A stretch of 64,000 nt of DNA from Pseudomonas sp. Au-Pse12 (GTDB lineage: Bacteria > Pseudomonadota > Gammaproteobacteria > Pseudomonadales > Pseudomonadaceae). Shown piece by piece: positions 1 to 9,362 of this stretch. A program made the translations under genes and the position numbers. The first letter of the stretch is position 1. Every line of letters starts with the position of its first letter. The DNA lies in NCBI RefSeq assembly GCF_021341665.1, contig NZ_JAJTTH010000006.1:62001-126000 (forward strand), given 5' to 3'. The notes under the pieces are model-generated. The model was given only the letters and a program-made list of their open reading frames with translations. It searched no databases and had not been told where the DNA came from.

Positions 1-1613
1 TGCAACGCCCCGATATGGGCCTGGATATCGCCAGTGGAGCTTTGGGTCTTGCTGGCCAGGGCCCGGACCTCATCCGCCACCACGGCAAACCCGCGCCCGG
101 TCTCGCCGGCTCGCGCGGCTTCGATCGCAGCATTCAATGCCAGCAGATTGGTCTGCTCGGCGATGCCATGAATCACCGTCAGCACCACCTCGATCTGTTC
201 ACTTTGCTGCGCCAGACGCTCGATCACCTTGGCCCCGGTATCCACCTGCCCGGCCAACGCCTCGATCAAGCTGCCAACCTGCTCGGAGGTGCGAGTGTTC
301 TCATCCGTTGCCTGGCGGATCTCCACCACCTGCTGCAACGCCGCCTGCATTGCCTGACTTTCCGCCTGTGCTTCGTCAGCCATTTGCGACAAGGCCCGCA
401 GGCTTTCCGCCACCTCGTCGCGCTGCGCTTCAGCCGCCGCATCGGCGCCAGCATTACGCTGGCTCATGGCGCCGATCTCGATCCCCGTGCGCTGCGCCAC
501 ATCACCCGCCTCACGCACGATAGGCTGCAACTTATCCACAAAGCGATTCACCGCCGACGCCATGTCGCCAATCTCGTCATTGCCGTTGAGCGGAACGCGC
601 TTGGTCAGGTCGCCCTCGCCCGCCGCCAGGTCATTGAGCGCGGCAATCAGCAAATGCAGCTTGCTCACCACCCGACGCCCCAGCACCACCGCCAGCAACA
701 GAAGCAGGGCCAGGCCGACCAAGGCCAGGCCGACGCCGATCTGCCAGCGCAGGGTTGCAGCCGCTTCCTGCACCGTACTCGCGGTATTGGCCTGCATCTG
801 CGCCGCCGTACCCTGAGCAGACTGCAGGCGCGACCGCATGGCCGCCGAACTGTCGGCGGAAGCCCCCTTGAGGCTGTCGCCAACCAACTGATCACTGCTG
901 GCAATCAAGGCACTGAAGCGCTGATCCAGAGCGGCGATATCAGCCTCCACCGAAGCGGTGGAGACCCCCATCAGCACCTTGCCGATTTCCACCCCATTGG
1001 GATTGATCGAGGCTTCAAGGTAATACACCGAAGGATCGCTCTTCGCTGCATCCAGCACCTTGTCCAGGGCCCGATCGCCCTTGCCCTTTTCCAGCAGCGC
1101 CTTGTTGATCGGGTTCTCACGATTCAGATAGCGGGTCAGGTGCTCCCCCGCCGCATCGTCATAGACCACGAACAACACATTGGGATTGCGCTGAGCCCGG
1201 CGCGCGAACTCGGACAAGGTCGGCACGTCGCTGTCCCACATGGCGCGAGGCGCCACGGAAGCCAACAATTGAGCCATGTCATTGGCAGAGTCCTTCAGAT
1301 CCTTCTCCAGGGCCGCACGCAGTTGCACCTGCTCTTCCTTCAGACGAGAAGACAGGCCAGCCGTGAGGCGCTGACGGGTACTGCTGGAGAGACTCTCCAG
1401 GCTGGAGGTGACTTCTTTGCCCGCTTGCTCGAGCTCACCAGCCAATTTCTGGCTGTCTCCCCCCAGGCGCGTAGCCAGATCCGCCTCAAGGGCGGTGACC
1501 GTGCTCCGAGTCAGGGCAACGGCTACCAGCACTTGCACCAAAAGGGCGATACCAAGAGTAACGAACACAGGCCGCAATAAACGGCTTTGTAACAGTGAGA
1601 GAACGGCCGACAC
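1..1613 (-). CDS. Methyl-accepting chemotaxis protein (3' end outside window)
   Basis: Inner-membrane chemoreceptor that signals to CheA through CheW. About 537 residues are visible. A membrane segment lies near residues 11-33, then a periplasmic sensor of about 250 residues, a second membrane segment near 291-316, a HAMP region carrying DLTKRVPLNGNDEIGDMA, and the start of the signalling hairpin with NLLALNAAIEAARAGETGRG and FAVVADEVRALA. The last part of the hairpin is beyond base 1. I chose the GTG at 1613 because GAGGGA lies a few bases upstream; an in-frame ATG at 1640 is the alternative. The ligand cannot be read from the sequence. It is transcribed away from purA's end, and the 3' end of purA lies upstream of it. 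Confidence 0.93.
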   Translation of the reverse strand, partial: MSAVLSLLQSRLLRPVFVTLGIALLVQVLVAVALTRSTVTALEADLATRLGGDSQKLAGELEQAGKEVTSSLESLSSSTRQRLTAGLSSRLKEEQVQLRAALEKDLKDSANDMAQLLASVAPRAMWDSDVPTLSEFARRAQRNPNVLFVVYDDAAGEHLTRYLNRENPINKALLEKGKGDRALDKVLDAAKSDPSVYYLEASINPNGVEIGKVLMGVSTASVEADIAALDQRFSALIASSDQLVGDSLKGASADSSAAMRSRLQSAQGTAAQMQANTASTVQEAAATLRWQIGVGLALVGLALLLLLAVVLGRRVVSKLHLLIAALNDLAAGEGDLTKRVPLNGNDEIGDMASAVNRFVDKLQPIVREAGDVAQRTGIEIGAMSQRNAGADAAAEAQRDEVAESLRALSQMADEAQAESQAMQAALQQVVEIRQATDENTRTSEQVGSLIEALAGQVDTGAKVIERLAQQSEQIEVVLTVIHGIAEQTNLLALNAAIEAARAGETGRGFAVVADEVRALASKTQSSTGDIQAHIGAL

Positions 1614-1707
1614 AGGAAATCCCTCTACTTTTGACGCCATTATTCTGATGGCACTCTAGAAGTGAATTTCACAGCAAGGGTCGTGCCGCGCGACCGACAG
1701 AAACGAC

Positions 1708-1731
1708 AAAGGGCCCGATCAAGGGCCCTTT
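1708..1731 (-). terminator. Rho-independent terminator of purA
   Basis: Nine-base perfect stem (AAAGGGCCC / GGGCCCTTT) with a 6-base loop, 22 bases past the purA stop. On the minus strand it runs into a moderately T-rich stretch. On the plus strand it is followed by GGTTTTT, so it may work both ways. Confidence 0.75.
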
Positions 1732-1752
1732 GGTTTTTACATCAACAACTTA

Positions 1753-3045
1753 TCAAGCGAACGGATGACGCAGAACGATGGTCTCGTTGCGGTCCGGGCC
1801 CGTCGAAATAATGTCGATCGGCGCGCCGACCAACTCTTCGATGCGCTTGATGTAGGCCTGGGCGGCGGCAGGCAGCTCTTCCAGGGTCTTGGCGCCCAGG
1901 GTCGATTCGCTCCAACCCGGCATCTGCTCGTACACCGGCTCCAGGCCGATGTAGCTGTCAGCGTCGGTTGGCGCGTCAATGACTGCACCATCCTGGTTCT
2001 TGTAGCCGACACAGATGTTGATGGTTTCCAGGCCGTCCAGTACGTCCAGCTTGGTCAGGCACAGGCCCGAGATGCTGTTGACGTCGATGGCGCGACGCAG
2101 GATCACGGCATCGAACCAACCGCAACGACGGGCACGACCGGTGGTCGCGCCGAACTCGTGGCCACGCTTGGCCAGGAACGCGCCGACGTCGTCGAACAGT
2201 TCAGTCGGGAATGGACCGGAACCCACACGGGTGGTGTAAGCCTTGGTGATGCCCAGGATGTAGTCCAGGTACATCGGGCCCACACCGGAACCAGTAGCAA
2301 TGCCGCCGGCGGTGGTGTTGGAGCTGGTGACGTACGGGTAGGTACCGTGGTCGATGTCCAGCAGCGAACCCTGGGCACCTTCGAACATGATGTCCTTGCC
2401 GGCGCGACGCAGCTGGTGCAGCTCGGCGGTCACGTCGAGCATCATCGGCTTGAGCAGCTCGGCGTATTCCATGCATTCGTCCAGCGTCTTCTGGAAGTCG
2501 ATGGCCGGCTCTTTGTAGTAATTCACCAGGACAAAGTTGTGGTAGTCCAGCAACTCGCCCAGCTTGGCGGCGAAACGCTCGCGGTGGAACAGATCACCGA
2601 TGCGCAAGCCACGACGCGCAACCTTGTCTTCGTAAGCCGGGCCGATGCCGCGACCGGTGGTACCGATCTTCTGCTCGCCACGGGCTTTCTCGCGGGCCTG
2701 GTCCAGGGCCACGTGATAGGACAGGATCAGCGGGCAGGACGGGCTGATACGCAGGCGCTCACGCACAGGTACGCCTTTCTCTTCCAGCTTGACGATTTCA
2801 CGCATCAAGGCATCCGGTGCAACCACCACGCCATTGCCGATCAGGCACTGCACGCCTTCGCGCAGCACGCCGGACGGAATCAGGTGCAGGACGGTCTTCT
2901 CACCGTCGATCACCAGGGTGTGGCCAGCATTGTGGCCACCTTGGTAGCGCACTACGGCGGCGGCATGTTCGGTCAGCAGATCAACGATCTTGCCTTTGCC
3001 CTCATCACCCCATTGGGTGCCCAGGACTACGACATTCTTACCCAT
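1753..3045 (-). CDS. purA: Adenylosuccinate synthetase
   Basis: Cytosolic enzyme joining IMP and aspartate with GTP to give adenylosuccinate, the first committed step of AMP synthesis. The 430-residue product has the normal family length and begins MGKNVVVLGTQWGDEGKGK, containing the glycine-rich GDEGKGK loop. An in-frame upstream start at 3060 exists, but AGGA lies 8 bases before the ATG at 3045, which also gives the conserved N-terminus. It follows hisZ after 54 bases in the same direction, the usual hisZ-purA order of pseudomonads, so the two are probably cotranscribed. Confidence 0.98.
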   Translation of the reverse strand: MGKNVVVLGTQWGDEGKGKIVDLLTEHAAAVVRYQGGHNAGHTLVIDGEKTVLHLIPSGVLREGVQCLIGNGVVVAPDALMREIVKLEEKGVPVRERLRISPSCPLILSYHVALDQAREKARGEQKIGTTGRGIGPAYEDKVARRGLRIGDLFHRERFAAKLGELLDYHNFVLVNYYKEPAIDFQKTLDECMEYAELLKPMMLDVTAELHQLRRAGKDIMFEGAQGSLLDIDHGTYPYVTSSNTTAGGIATGSGVGPMYLDYILGITKAYTTRVGSGPFPTELFDDVGAFLAKRGHEFGATTGRARRCGWFDAVILRRAIDVNSISGLCLTKLDVLDGLETINICVGYKNQDGAVIDAPTDADSYIGLEPVYEQMPGWSESTLGAKTLEELPAAAQAYIKRIEELVGAPIDIISTGPDRNETIVLRHPFA

Positions 3046-3099
3046 AACACTTGTCCTCATTCGCGCAAACTTGGTGCCGGCAGCCGCCGGCAGGAAAAC

Positions 3100-4287
3100 T
3101 CAAGAAGCCAGCGGCAATACTTGCCAAAGCCCATTCTGCTGAATCAATTGCCGGTCGCAGTCCGCTTCACGGGCGGCGGCCAAAGGCTGCCCAGGCAACG
3201 CCTGAACCACACGTTGACCCTCACTGCGCAACTGGCAGACGGCCTGCCAAAGTGCCGCGTCAGTGTTGTCTGGCATCCAGATACCGCCAGACGGTAGCTC
3301 GACTTCAGCACGCCCCAGGGTCACCAGGGTTTTCAAATCGGTGGAAAAGCCGGTCGCCGGACGGGCACGCCCGAAATCCGCGCCAATGTCATCGTAGCGA
3401 CCGCCCTGGGCGATGGATTGACCCACGCCCGGTACAAATACCGCGAACACTACGCCGGTGTGATAGTGGTAGCCGCGCAACTCGCCCAGATCGAAATACA
3501 GCGGCAAGTCCGGGAACCGCACGGACAGACGCTCGGCGATGGTCAGCAATTCATCCAGCGCCAACAACACCGAAGTCGGCGCGCCGGCCAGGCGACGGCG
3601 GGCATCGCCGAGTACTTCGCGACTGCCGCACAGGTCCACCAGGGAACGCAGCATGTCCGCCAGGTCGGCAGGCAGGCCTTCGGTCAGGCTGATGACTTCA
3701 TCGATGGCCTTGCGTTGCAGGGCATCGAACAGTTGCTGTTCTACCGCGCCGGACAGGCCGGCAGCCTGGGCCAGGCCACGGTAGATACCCACATGCCCCA
3801 GATCCATGTGCACATCCGGCACATCGGCCAGTTGCAGCATGGCCAGCATCAGGCTGATGACTTCGACGTCGCTGCTCGGGCTGGCATCGCCATACAACTC
3901 GGCACCCAACTGGATCGGGCTGCGCGAGGACGACAAGGCCCGCGGCTGCGCATGCAGCACGCTGCCGGCATAGCACAGGCGGCTAGGCCCTTCGCGACGC
4001 AGGGTGTGAGCATCGATACGCGCCACCTGCGGCGTGATGTCGGCACGGAAACCCATCTGCCGGCCCGACTGCGGGTCGATGACCTTGAAGGTGCGCAGAT
4101 CCAGATCCTGGCCGGCGCCGGTCAGCAGGGATTCCAGGTATTCGATATGGGGAGTAACGACAAACTCGTAACCCCAGCTCTGAAACAGATCCAACACCTG
4201 ACGACGCGCCACTTCGATGCGCGCCGCTTCCGGCGGCAATACTTCTTCGATGCCATCTGGCAGCAGCCAGCGGTCTACCGTTGCCAT
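3100..4287 (-). CDS. hisZ: ATP phosphoribosyltransferase regulatory subunit
   Basis: HisZ is a histidyl-tRNA-synthetase-like protein without the anticodon-binding domain. It pairs with short-form HisG to make the active, histidine-sensitive first enzyme of histidine synthesis. At 395 residues it has the expected length. The class II core is visible (RADITPQVARIDAH near residues 58-71; FSDLKTLVTLG-like C-terminal part, here FSTDLKTLVTLG). Start ATG at 4287. A terminator upstream at 4471-4494 separates it from hflC, so a promoter is expected between about 4290 and 4470. Confidence 0.96.
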   Translation of the reverse strand: MATVDRWLLPDGIEEVLPPEAARIEVARRQVLDLFQSWGYEFVVTPHIEYLESLLTGAGQDLDLRTFKVIDPQSGRQMGFRADITPQVARIDAHTLRREGPSRLCYAGSVLHAQPRALSSSRSPIQLGAELYGDASPSSDVEVISLMLAMLQLADVPDVHMDLGHVGIYRGLAQAAGLSGAVEQQLFDALQRKAIDEVISLTEGLPADLADMLRSLVDLCGSREVLGDARRRLAGAPTSVLLALDELLTIAERLSVRFPDLPLYFDLGELRGYHYHTGVVFAVFVPGVGQSIAQGGRYDDIGADFGRARPATGFSTDLKTLVTLGRAEVELPSGGIWMPDNTDAALWQAVCQLRSEGQRVVQALPGQPLAAAREADCDRQLIQQNGLWQVLPLAS

Positions 4288-4470
4288 TACGCCATTCCCC
4301 TATGGTCCGGGCGGCAAGCCTGGGGCCAGCCTTAGAGTGAAGCAGAAAACAGTCGCATCCGACGCGAGCTCAGCCGGACAGGCAGCCAGGAATCAGCTGT
4401 ACAGACCATTTTCCTCGAAAAATCTCGCCGGACTCTTGAACGAGCCACGGCCAATCAAAGATGCAGACGC

Positions 4471-4494
4471 AAAAAAGCCGGGAATTTCCCGGCT
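4471..4494 (-). terminator. Terminator between hflC and hisZ
   Basis: AGCCGGGAA / TTCCCGGCT inverted repeat at 4476-4494, directly followed on the minus strand by TTTTTT (4476-4471). A textbook intrinsic terminator for the hfl operon. A second, larger hairpin (CACCCCGC at 4526-4533 with GCGGGGTG at 4553-4560) lies nearer hflC and lacks a T run. The 292-base gap 4288-4579 contains no gene that I can see. Confidence 0.85.
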
Positions 4495-4579
4495 GCCGCA
4501 TCATACACCCGTTTTCCCAAAGGATCACCCCGCGAGGCATTTTAGCCGCCCGGCGGGGTGCCCCAGGATCAGGGCCTGA

Positions 4580-5449
4580 TCAAGGCTTGGACTTTTCCAG
4601 GTAGTGGAAGAAGTCGCTGCTTGGGTCCAGAACCATGACGTCGGATTTGTTCGCAAAACTTTCACGATAGGCACGCAGGCTGCGGTAGAACGCGTAGAAC
4701 TCCTGGTCCTGGCCGTAGGCCTTGGCATAGATCGCCGCTGCCTGGGCATCACCATCACCGCGCGCCTCTTCAGACTCGCGATAAGCTTCAGCCAGCAACA
4801 CGCGACGCTGACGATCGGCGTCAGCACGAATGCCTTCCGCCAGCTCGTTACCCTTGGCGCGGTGTTCACGGGCTTCACGCTCACGCTCGGTGCTCATGCG
4901 CTCGAACACGCTGCGGTTCACTTCCTTCGGCAGGTCGATGGCCTTGACCCGGACATCAACCACTTCGATGCCCAGCTCCTTTTCCGCCATCTTGTTCAGC
5001 GAAGCCGTGATATCCGCCATCAGCGCATCACGCTCGCCGGAAACCACTTCATGCAGGGTGCGTTTACCAAACTGGTCACGCAGGCCCGACTCCAGACGAC
5101 GGGAAAGACGCTCGTCGGCGATCTGCTTGAGGCCGGAAGTCGCGGTGTAGAAGCGCTCGGCATCCTTCACGCGCCACTTGGCGTAGGCATCCACCATCAC
5201 GGCTTTCTTTTCCAGGGTCAGGAAGCGCTGTGTCGGTGCATCCAGGGTCATCAGGCGCGCGTCGAACTTACGCACCTGGTTCACGTAGGGCACTTTCACA
5301 TGCAGGCCAGGCTGGACATCCGCCTGGACCACACGACCGAACTGCAGCAACACCGCGCGCTCGGTCTGAGCGACGATGTAGAAGCTGTTCCAGGCAACCA
5401 CCGCCACGACCACGCCCACGATCAGGGCGATCAGCGATTTATTGCTCAT
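4580..5449 (-). CDS. hflC: Protease modulator HflC
   Basis: Band-7/SPFH membrane protein that assembles with HflK into a large periplasmic cage around FtsH and modulates its proteolysis. The 289 residues start MSNKSLIALIVGVVVAVVAW, a single N-terminal membrane anchor. The SPFH domain (TERAVLLQFGRV near 31-42) and a charged helical region (REREAREHRAKGNELAEGI, near 182-200) follow. The start codon overlaps the hflK stop by one base (TGATG), indicating translational coupling. Confidence 0.97.
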   Translation of the reverse strand: MSNKSLIALIVGVVVAVVAWNSFYIVAQTERAVLLQFGRVVQADVQPGLHVKVPYVNQVRKFDARLMTLDAPTQRFLTLEKKAVMVDAYAKWRVKDAERFYTATSGLKQIADERLSRRLESGLRDQFGKRTLHEVVSGERDALMADITASLNKMAEKELGIEVVDVRVKAIDLPKEVNRSVFERMSTEREREAREHRAKGNELAEGIRADADRQRRVLLAEAYRESEEARGDGDAQAAAIYAKAYGQDQEFYAFYRSLRAYRESFANKSDVMVLDPSSDFFHYLEKSKP

Positions 5450-6627
5450 CAGCGACTCTCCCTAGAACGCGTCTGCTGCTGTTGCTGCATATGATCAGCC
5501 GCGGCGCGCGCATTCGCTTCATTGCTGGCCGCCGAAGCTGCCCCCGTTACCGGAGCAGCGCCGCTACGACCACTGTCGATCATCTTGTCCAGCGGCAGGT
5601 AGAGCAGATTGTTCTGCCCGCCCTTGCTGCCAGTCACCAACACCTTGCTGGTGTTGCTGAAGACTTCCTGCATGGTGTCCAGGTACAGACGCTGACGCGT
5701 GACTTCAGGCGCCTTGCGGTACTCGGCAACCAGCTTGGTGAAGCGATCCGCCTCACCCTTGGCCCGCGATACCACTTCATCGCGGTAACCGTTGGCATCC
5801 TCGAGGATGCGCTGGGCCTGACCACGAGCTTCCGGCACAACGCCATTGGCATAGGTTTCAGCCTGGTTGCGCGAACGCTGCTCGTCTTCACGGGCACGGA
5901 TCACGTCATCGAAGGCTTCCTGCACTTCACGCGGTGCCGCTGCGCTCTGTACGTTCACCTGGGTCACGGTAATGCCGGTGCGGTAGTTGTCGAGGAAGCG
6001 TTGCAGACGCTCCTTGATCTCGCTGGCCATCAATTCACGACCTTCGGTCAGCACCTGGTCCATGGCGGTGGAGCCCACCACGTGGCGCAGGGCGCTGTCG
6101 GTCGCATGCTGCAGGCTGATTTCCGGCTGATCGACGTTCAGCACGAAGTCCTGCAGGTTGCTGATCTTGTACTGCACGGTCAGTGGCACTTCGACGATGT
6201 TCTCGTCCTCAGTGAGCATCTGCCCCTGCTTGGTATAGGCACGCTCGCGCGTGACGTTTTCCATGTACTTGCGATCGATCGGCGGGAAGTAGATGTTCAG
6301 ACCCGGGCCGACGGTTTCGTAGTATTTGCCGAAGCGCAGCACCACGGCCTGCTCCTGCTCATCCACTACATACACCGCGCTGTACAGCCACACGGCCGCC
6401 AGCACGGCGAGACCGATACCCAGCAGGCCAAAACCACCGCCCTTGCCGGAACTACCGCCGTCATCACCACGTTTCTTACCACCACCGAACAACCCATTCA
6501 GGCTTTCCTGCAGCTTACGGAAGGCCTCGTCGAGATCTGGTGGCCCCTTGCGATCGCCATTATTGCGGCGCTTACCACCCCAAGGGTCCTGATTATTCGA
6601 GTTGCCACCCGGCTCATTCCAAGCCAT
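5449..6627 (-). CDS. hflK: FtsH protease activity modulator HflK
   Basis: Partner of HflC in the inner membrane. The 392 residues begin MAWNEPGGNSNNQDPWGG, the typical Gly/Asn-rich cytoplasmic tail. A membrane segment follows near residues 66-88 (GIGLAVLAAVWLYSAVYVV), then the SPFH domain (QAVVLRFGKYYETVGPG) and a low-complexity QQQQQ-containing tail. The ATG at 6627 has GGAGAG about 6 bases upstream, so I prefer it to in-frame starts further upstream (up to 6663). First gene of hflK-hflC; hflX lies upstream, separated by 96 bases. Confidence 0.97.
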   Translation of the reverse strand: MAWNEPGGNSNNQDPWGGKRRNNGDRKGPPDLDEAFRKLQESLNGLFGGGKKRGDDGGSSGKGGGFGLLGIGLAVLAAVWLYSAVYVVDEQEQAVVLRFGKYYETVGPGLNIYFPPIDRKYMENVTRERAYTKQGQMLTEDENIVEVPLTVQYKISNLQDFVLNVDQPEISLQHATDSALRHVVGSTAMDQVLTEGRELMASEIKERLQRFLDNYRTGITVTQVNVQSAAAPREVQEAFDDVIRAREDEQRSRNQAETYANGVVPEARGQAQRILEDANGYRDEVVSRAKGEADRFTKLVAEYRKAPEVTRQRLYLDTMQEVFSNTSKVLVTGSKGGQNNLLYLPLDKMIDSGRSGAAPVTGAASAASNEANARAAADHMQQQQQTRSRESR

Positions 6628-6723
6628 AGCGCTCTCCATCTGATAAAGCAAAGACGCACCCACGGCGCGCCGACCAATGCTACAGAATGCCTGCTACAGC
6701 GGCACAACCGCTTGCCCAGGCTT

Positions 6724-8025
6724 TTATTGCAAAGTGTGTTGCTCGATGAAGTCCGACGGCTGCATGCCCTCGCGACTCACCAGCCGATTCAACTCGGCCC
6801 GTGGCAGGCGAACAGCAAGCAGACTGACACCTTCGTCGTCGTGATCTTCTTTCTGCACAGCGTTCAACTGGAAAAACTGTGCTCGCAGTCGAGCAAAACG
6901 CTGAGGCAAGCGCAAGGTGCCCACGAACAAATCTTCACCCAGCAGCTCGGCGATGGCCTGCTTGAGCAGATCCAACCCCTGACCATCACGGGCCGACAAC
7001 CAGACCCGCTGCGGCTTGCCGTCAGGGTCGCGCTGAATCTGAGGCTCTACTCCCTCAAGCAAATCGAGTTTGTTATAGACCTCCAGGATCGGCAAGTCTT
7101 GAGCCCCGATCTCCCCCAGCACCACCATCACCTGCTCGATCTGAGCCATGCGCTCGGGCTCATGGGCATCGATCACATGCAGCAGCAGGTCGGAGTTGCT
7201 CGACTCTTCGAGGGTAGCTCGAAATGCTTCCACCAACTTGTGCGGCAGGTGGCGAATGAAACCCACGGTATCGGCCAGCACGATCGGCCCCAAGTCATCC
7301 AGCTCAAGCCGGCGCAAGGTAGGGTCGAGGGTGGCGAACAACTGGTCGGCGGCAAAAACATCGGACTGGGTGATCGCATTGAACAACGTGGACTTGCCGG
7401 CGTTGGTATAGCCCACCAAAGACACTGAAGGGATATCCGCACGCTTGCGGCCTCGACGGGCCTGCTCACGCTGGCTGCGAACCTTTTCCAGGCGCGCCTT
7501 GATCTGTCGCAGACGCACTCGCAACAAGCGCCGGTCGGTTTCCAACTGGGTTTCACCGGGCCCGCGCAGACCAATACCGCCTTTCTGCCGCTCAAGGTGC
7601 GTCCAGCCACGAACCAGCCGCGTGCTCATGTGCTCAAGCTGGGCCAGTTCAACCTGGAGCTTGCCTTCATGGGTGCGCGCGCGCTGAGCGAAGATATCGA
7701 GAATCAGACCCGTGCGATCAATCACGCGACACTCGAATACACGTTCGAGGTTACGTTCCTGACTGGGTGTGAGGATGTGATTGAAAATCACCAGGTCTAC
7801 CTGTTCGGCTTTGACCAGGTCGCGCAATTCCTCGACCTTGCCGCTGCCAACCAGGTATTTGGCGGTTGGCCGATGACGCGGCACGCTAACAAACGCGACG
7901 GTCTCGGCGCCGGCCGATAATGCCAGCTCCTGAAACTCCTGCGGATCTTCGCGCGCCTCAGGGTCCTGACCATCCAAGTGAACGAGAATGGCCCGTTCAC
8001 CACCACCGTGGCGCTCAAAGAACAA
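6724..8025 (-). CDS. hflX: Ribosome-associated GTPase HflX
   Basis: GTPase that binds 50S subunits and helps split or rescue stalled ribosomes under stress. The 433 residues carry the N-terminal HflX domain (RHRPTAKYLVGSGKVEEL), the glycine-rich linker GIGLRGPGETQLETDRR, P-loop GYTNAGKSTLFNA, switch DTVGFIRHLPH and NKLD. The start is a TTG at 8025 with AGGAG 6 bases upstream. No ATG fits the conserved FFERHGGGERA beginning. Twelve bases downstream of hfq, so cotranscribed with it. Confidence 0.96.
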   Translation of the reverse strand: MFFERHGGGERAILVHLDGQDPEAREDPQEFQELALSAGAETVAFVSVPRHRPTAKYLVGSGKVEELRDLVKAEQVDLVIFNHILTPSQERNLERVFECRVIDRTGLILDIFAQRARTHEGKLQVELAQLEHMSTRLVRGWTHLERQKGGIGLRGPGETQLETDRRLLRVRLRQIKARLEKVRSQREQARRGRKRADIPSVSLVGYTNAGKSTLFNAITQSDVFAADQLFATLDPTLRRLELDDLGPIVLADTVGFIRHLPHKLVEAFRATLEESSNSDLLLHVIDAHEPERMAQIEQVMVVLGEIGAQDLPILEVYNKLDLLEGVEPQIQRDPDGKPQRVWLSARDGQGLDLLKQAIAELLGEDLFVGTLRLPQRFARLRAQFFQLNAVQKEDHDDEGVSLLAVRLPRAELNRLVSREGMQPSDFIEQHTLQ

Positions 8026-8037
8026 AGGAGACTCCTA

Positions 8038-8298
8038 TCAGGCGTTACCTGGCTCAGCGTCACCCTGTTCGGATTCAGATGCGCTAGGCAGACGAATCGG
8101 GCGAACTGGAACCACTGTAGAGATAGCGTGCTTGTAAACCATTTGGCTGACGGTGTTCTTCAGCAGAATGACGAACTGGTCGAAAGACTCGATCGTACCT
8201 TGCAGTTTGATCCCGTTGACCAGATAGATGGAAACCCCAACCTTCTCTTTACGCAATGTATTCAAGTAAGGGTCTTGTAGCGAATGCCCTTTTGACAT
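8038..8298 (-). CDS. hfq: RNA chaperone Hfq
   Basis: Hexameric Sm-like protein that binds A- and U-rich RNA, pairs small RNAs with mRNAs and, in Pseudomonas, takes part in Crc-mediated catabolite repression. The 86-residue product has Sm1 (GVSIYLVNGIKLQGTIESFD) and Sm2 (VYKHAISTVVP), then a short acidic tail. The ATG at 8298 has AAAGGAG at good spacing; an in-frame start at 8322 is not supported. The 92 bases up to miaA hold its likely own promoter. Confidence 0.98.
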   Translation of the reverse strand: MSKGHSLQDPYLNTLRKEKVGVSIYLVNGIKLQGTIESFDQFVILLKNTVSQMVYKHAISTVVPVRPIRLPSASESEQGDAEPGNA

Positions 8299-8390
8299 GT
8301 GCCGCACTCCTTTAAGGATCAATAATAAAAATCAGAAAACAGATGGCCAAAGCCGTCACACCCCCAAGGATAGACGGCAATTGCAAGGAC

Positions 8391-9362
8391 TCAGCTCAAT
8401 ATGGAGATCGTCCCTAAGTATTTCAAGGCGCGTGGCAGATTGTCGCAATCCAGGCTGTCCAACCATTGCAGGTCAGCCCAACTACGTAACCAGGTGAACT
8501 GGCGCTTCGCCAACTGGCGCGTGGCAATGATGCCCCGCTCCTGCATTTCGGCTGACGTCAGCTTGCCATCCAGATGATCCCAGACTTGGCGGTAGCCCAC
8601 TGCACGTATAGACGGCAACCCGGCATGCAGGTCACTTCTGGAGCGCAGAGCTACGACCTCGTCAATGAATCCCTGTTCCAACATTTGTGTGAATCTTTGT
8701 GCAATACGCTGGTGCAGTACCTGACGATTCGCCGGAGCGATGGCCAGATTGGCGACAGTATAGGGCAATTGGCTGCGTCCCGATGCGCCTGCTTCAGTAC
8801 TTTGCGCCAATTGACGCTGACGATGGGCCGTCATTGTCAGGCCACTGACCCGATAGACTTCCAGTGCCCGAGTCAGGCGCTGGGGATCATTGGGATGGAT
8901 CCGCGCCGCCGACTCAGGATCGACCGCCGCCAGCTGGTCGTGCAGGGCCTGCCAACCAAAGCGCGCAGCCTCTTCCTCAAGCTCGGCGCGCACCTGCGGG
9001 TCCGCCGCGGGCATGTCCGCCAGCCCCTCGAGCAGCGCCTTGTAGTACAGCATGGTGCCACCCACCAGCAGCGGGATCTTGCCCCGGGCTGTGATGTCGG
9101 CCATGGCCGCCAGCGCATCGGCACGAAAATCCGCTGCCGAATAGCTCTCGGCAGGGTCGAGAATATCGATCAGGCGGTGAGGAAACTGTGCCAGCAACTC
9201 TCTGGAAGGCTTGGCGGTACCAATGTCCATGCCGCGATAGACCAAGGCCGAATCGACACTGATCAGCTCGCAGGGCAGCACCTTGGTCAGCTCGATGGCC
9301 AGGTCGGTCTTGCCCGCAGCGGTCGGGCCCATCAGGAAAATCGCTGGAGGAAGCTGAGTCAT
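8391..9362 (-). CDS. miaA: tRNA dimethylallyltransferase
   Basis: Adds dimethylallyl to N6 of A37 in tRNAs reading UNN codons. The 323 residues begin MTQLPPAIFLMGPTAAGKTD with the P-loop GPTAAGKT, followed by DSALVYRGMDIGTAKPS. In-frame starts further upstream, inside mutL, exist. The ATG at 9362 overlaps the mutL stop by one base (TGATG) and matches the family N-terminus. It sits between mutL and hfq, the conserved amiB-mutL-miaA-hfq-hflX order. Confidence 0.97.
   Translation of the reverse strand: MTQLPPAIFLMGPTAAGKTDLAIELTKVLPCELISVDSALVYRGMDIGTAKPSRELLAQFPHRLIDILDPAESYSAADFRADALAAMADITARGKIPLLVGGTMLYYKALLEGLADMPAADPQVRAELEEEAARFGWQALHDQLAAVDPESAARIHPNDPQRLTRALEVYRVSGLTMTAHRQRQLAQSTEAGASGRSQLPYTVANLAIAPANRQVLHQRIAQRFTQMLEQGFIDEVVALRSRSDLHAGLPSIRAVGYRQVWDHLDGKLTSAEMQERGIIATRQLAKRQFTWLRSWADLQWLDSLDCDNLPRALKYLGTISILS

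Noticed and set aside
4526..4560. Hairpin after hflC as a terminator
   Set aside because: Long loop and no T run on the minus strand; the stem at 4471-4494 is a far better terminator.
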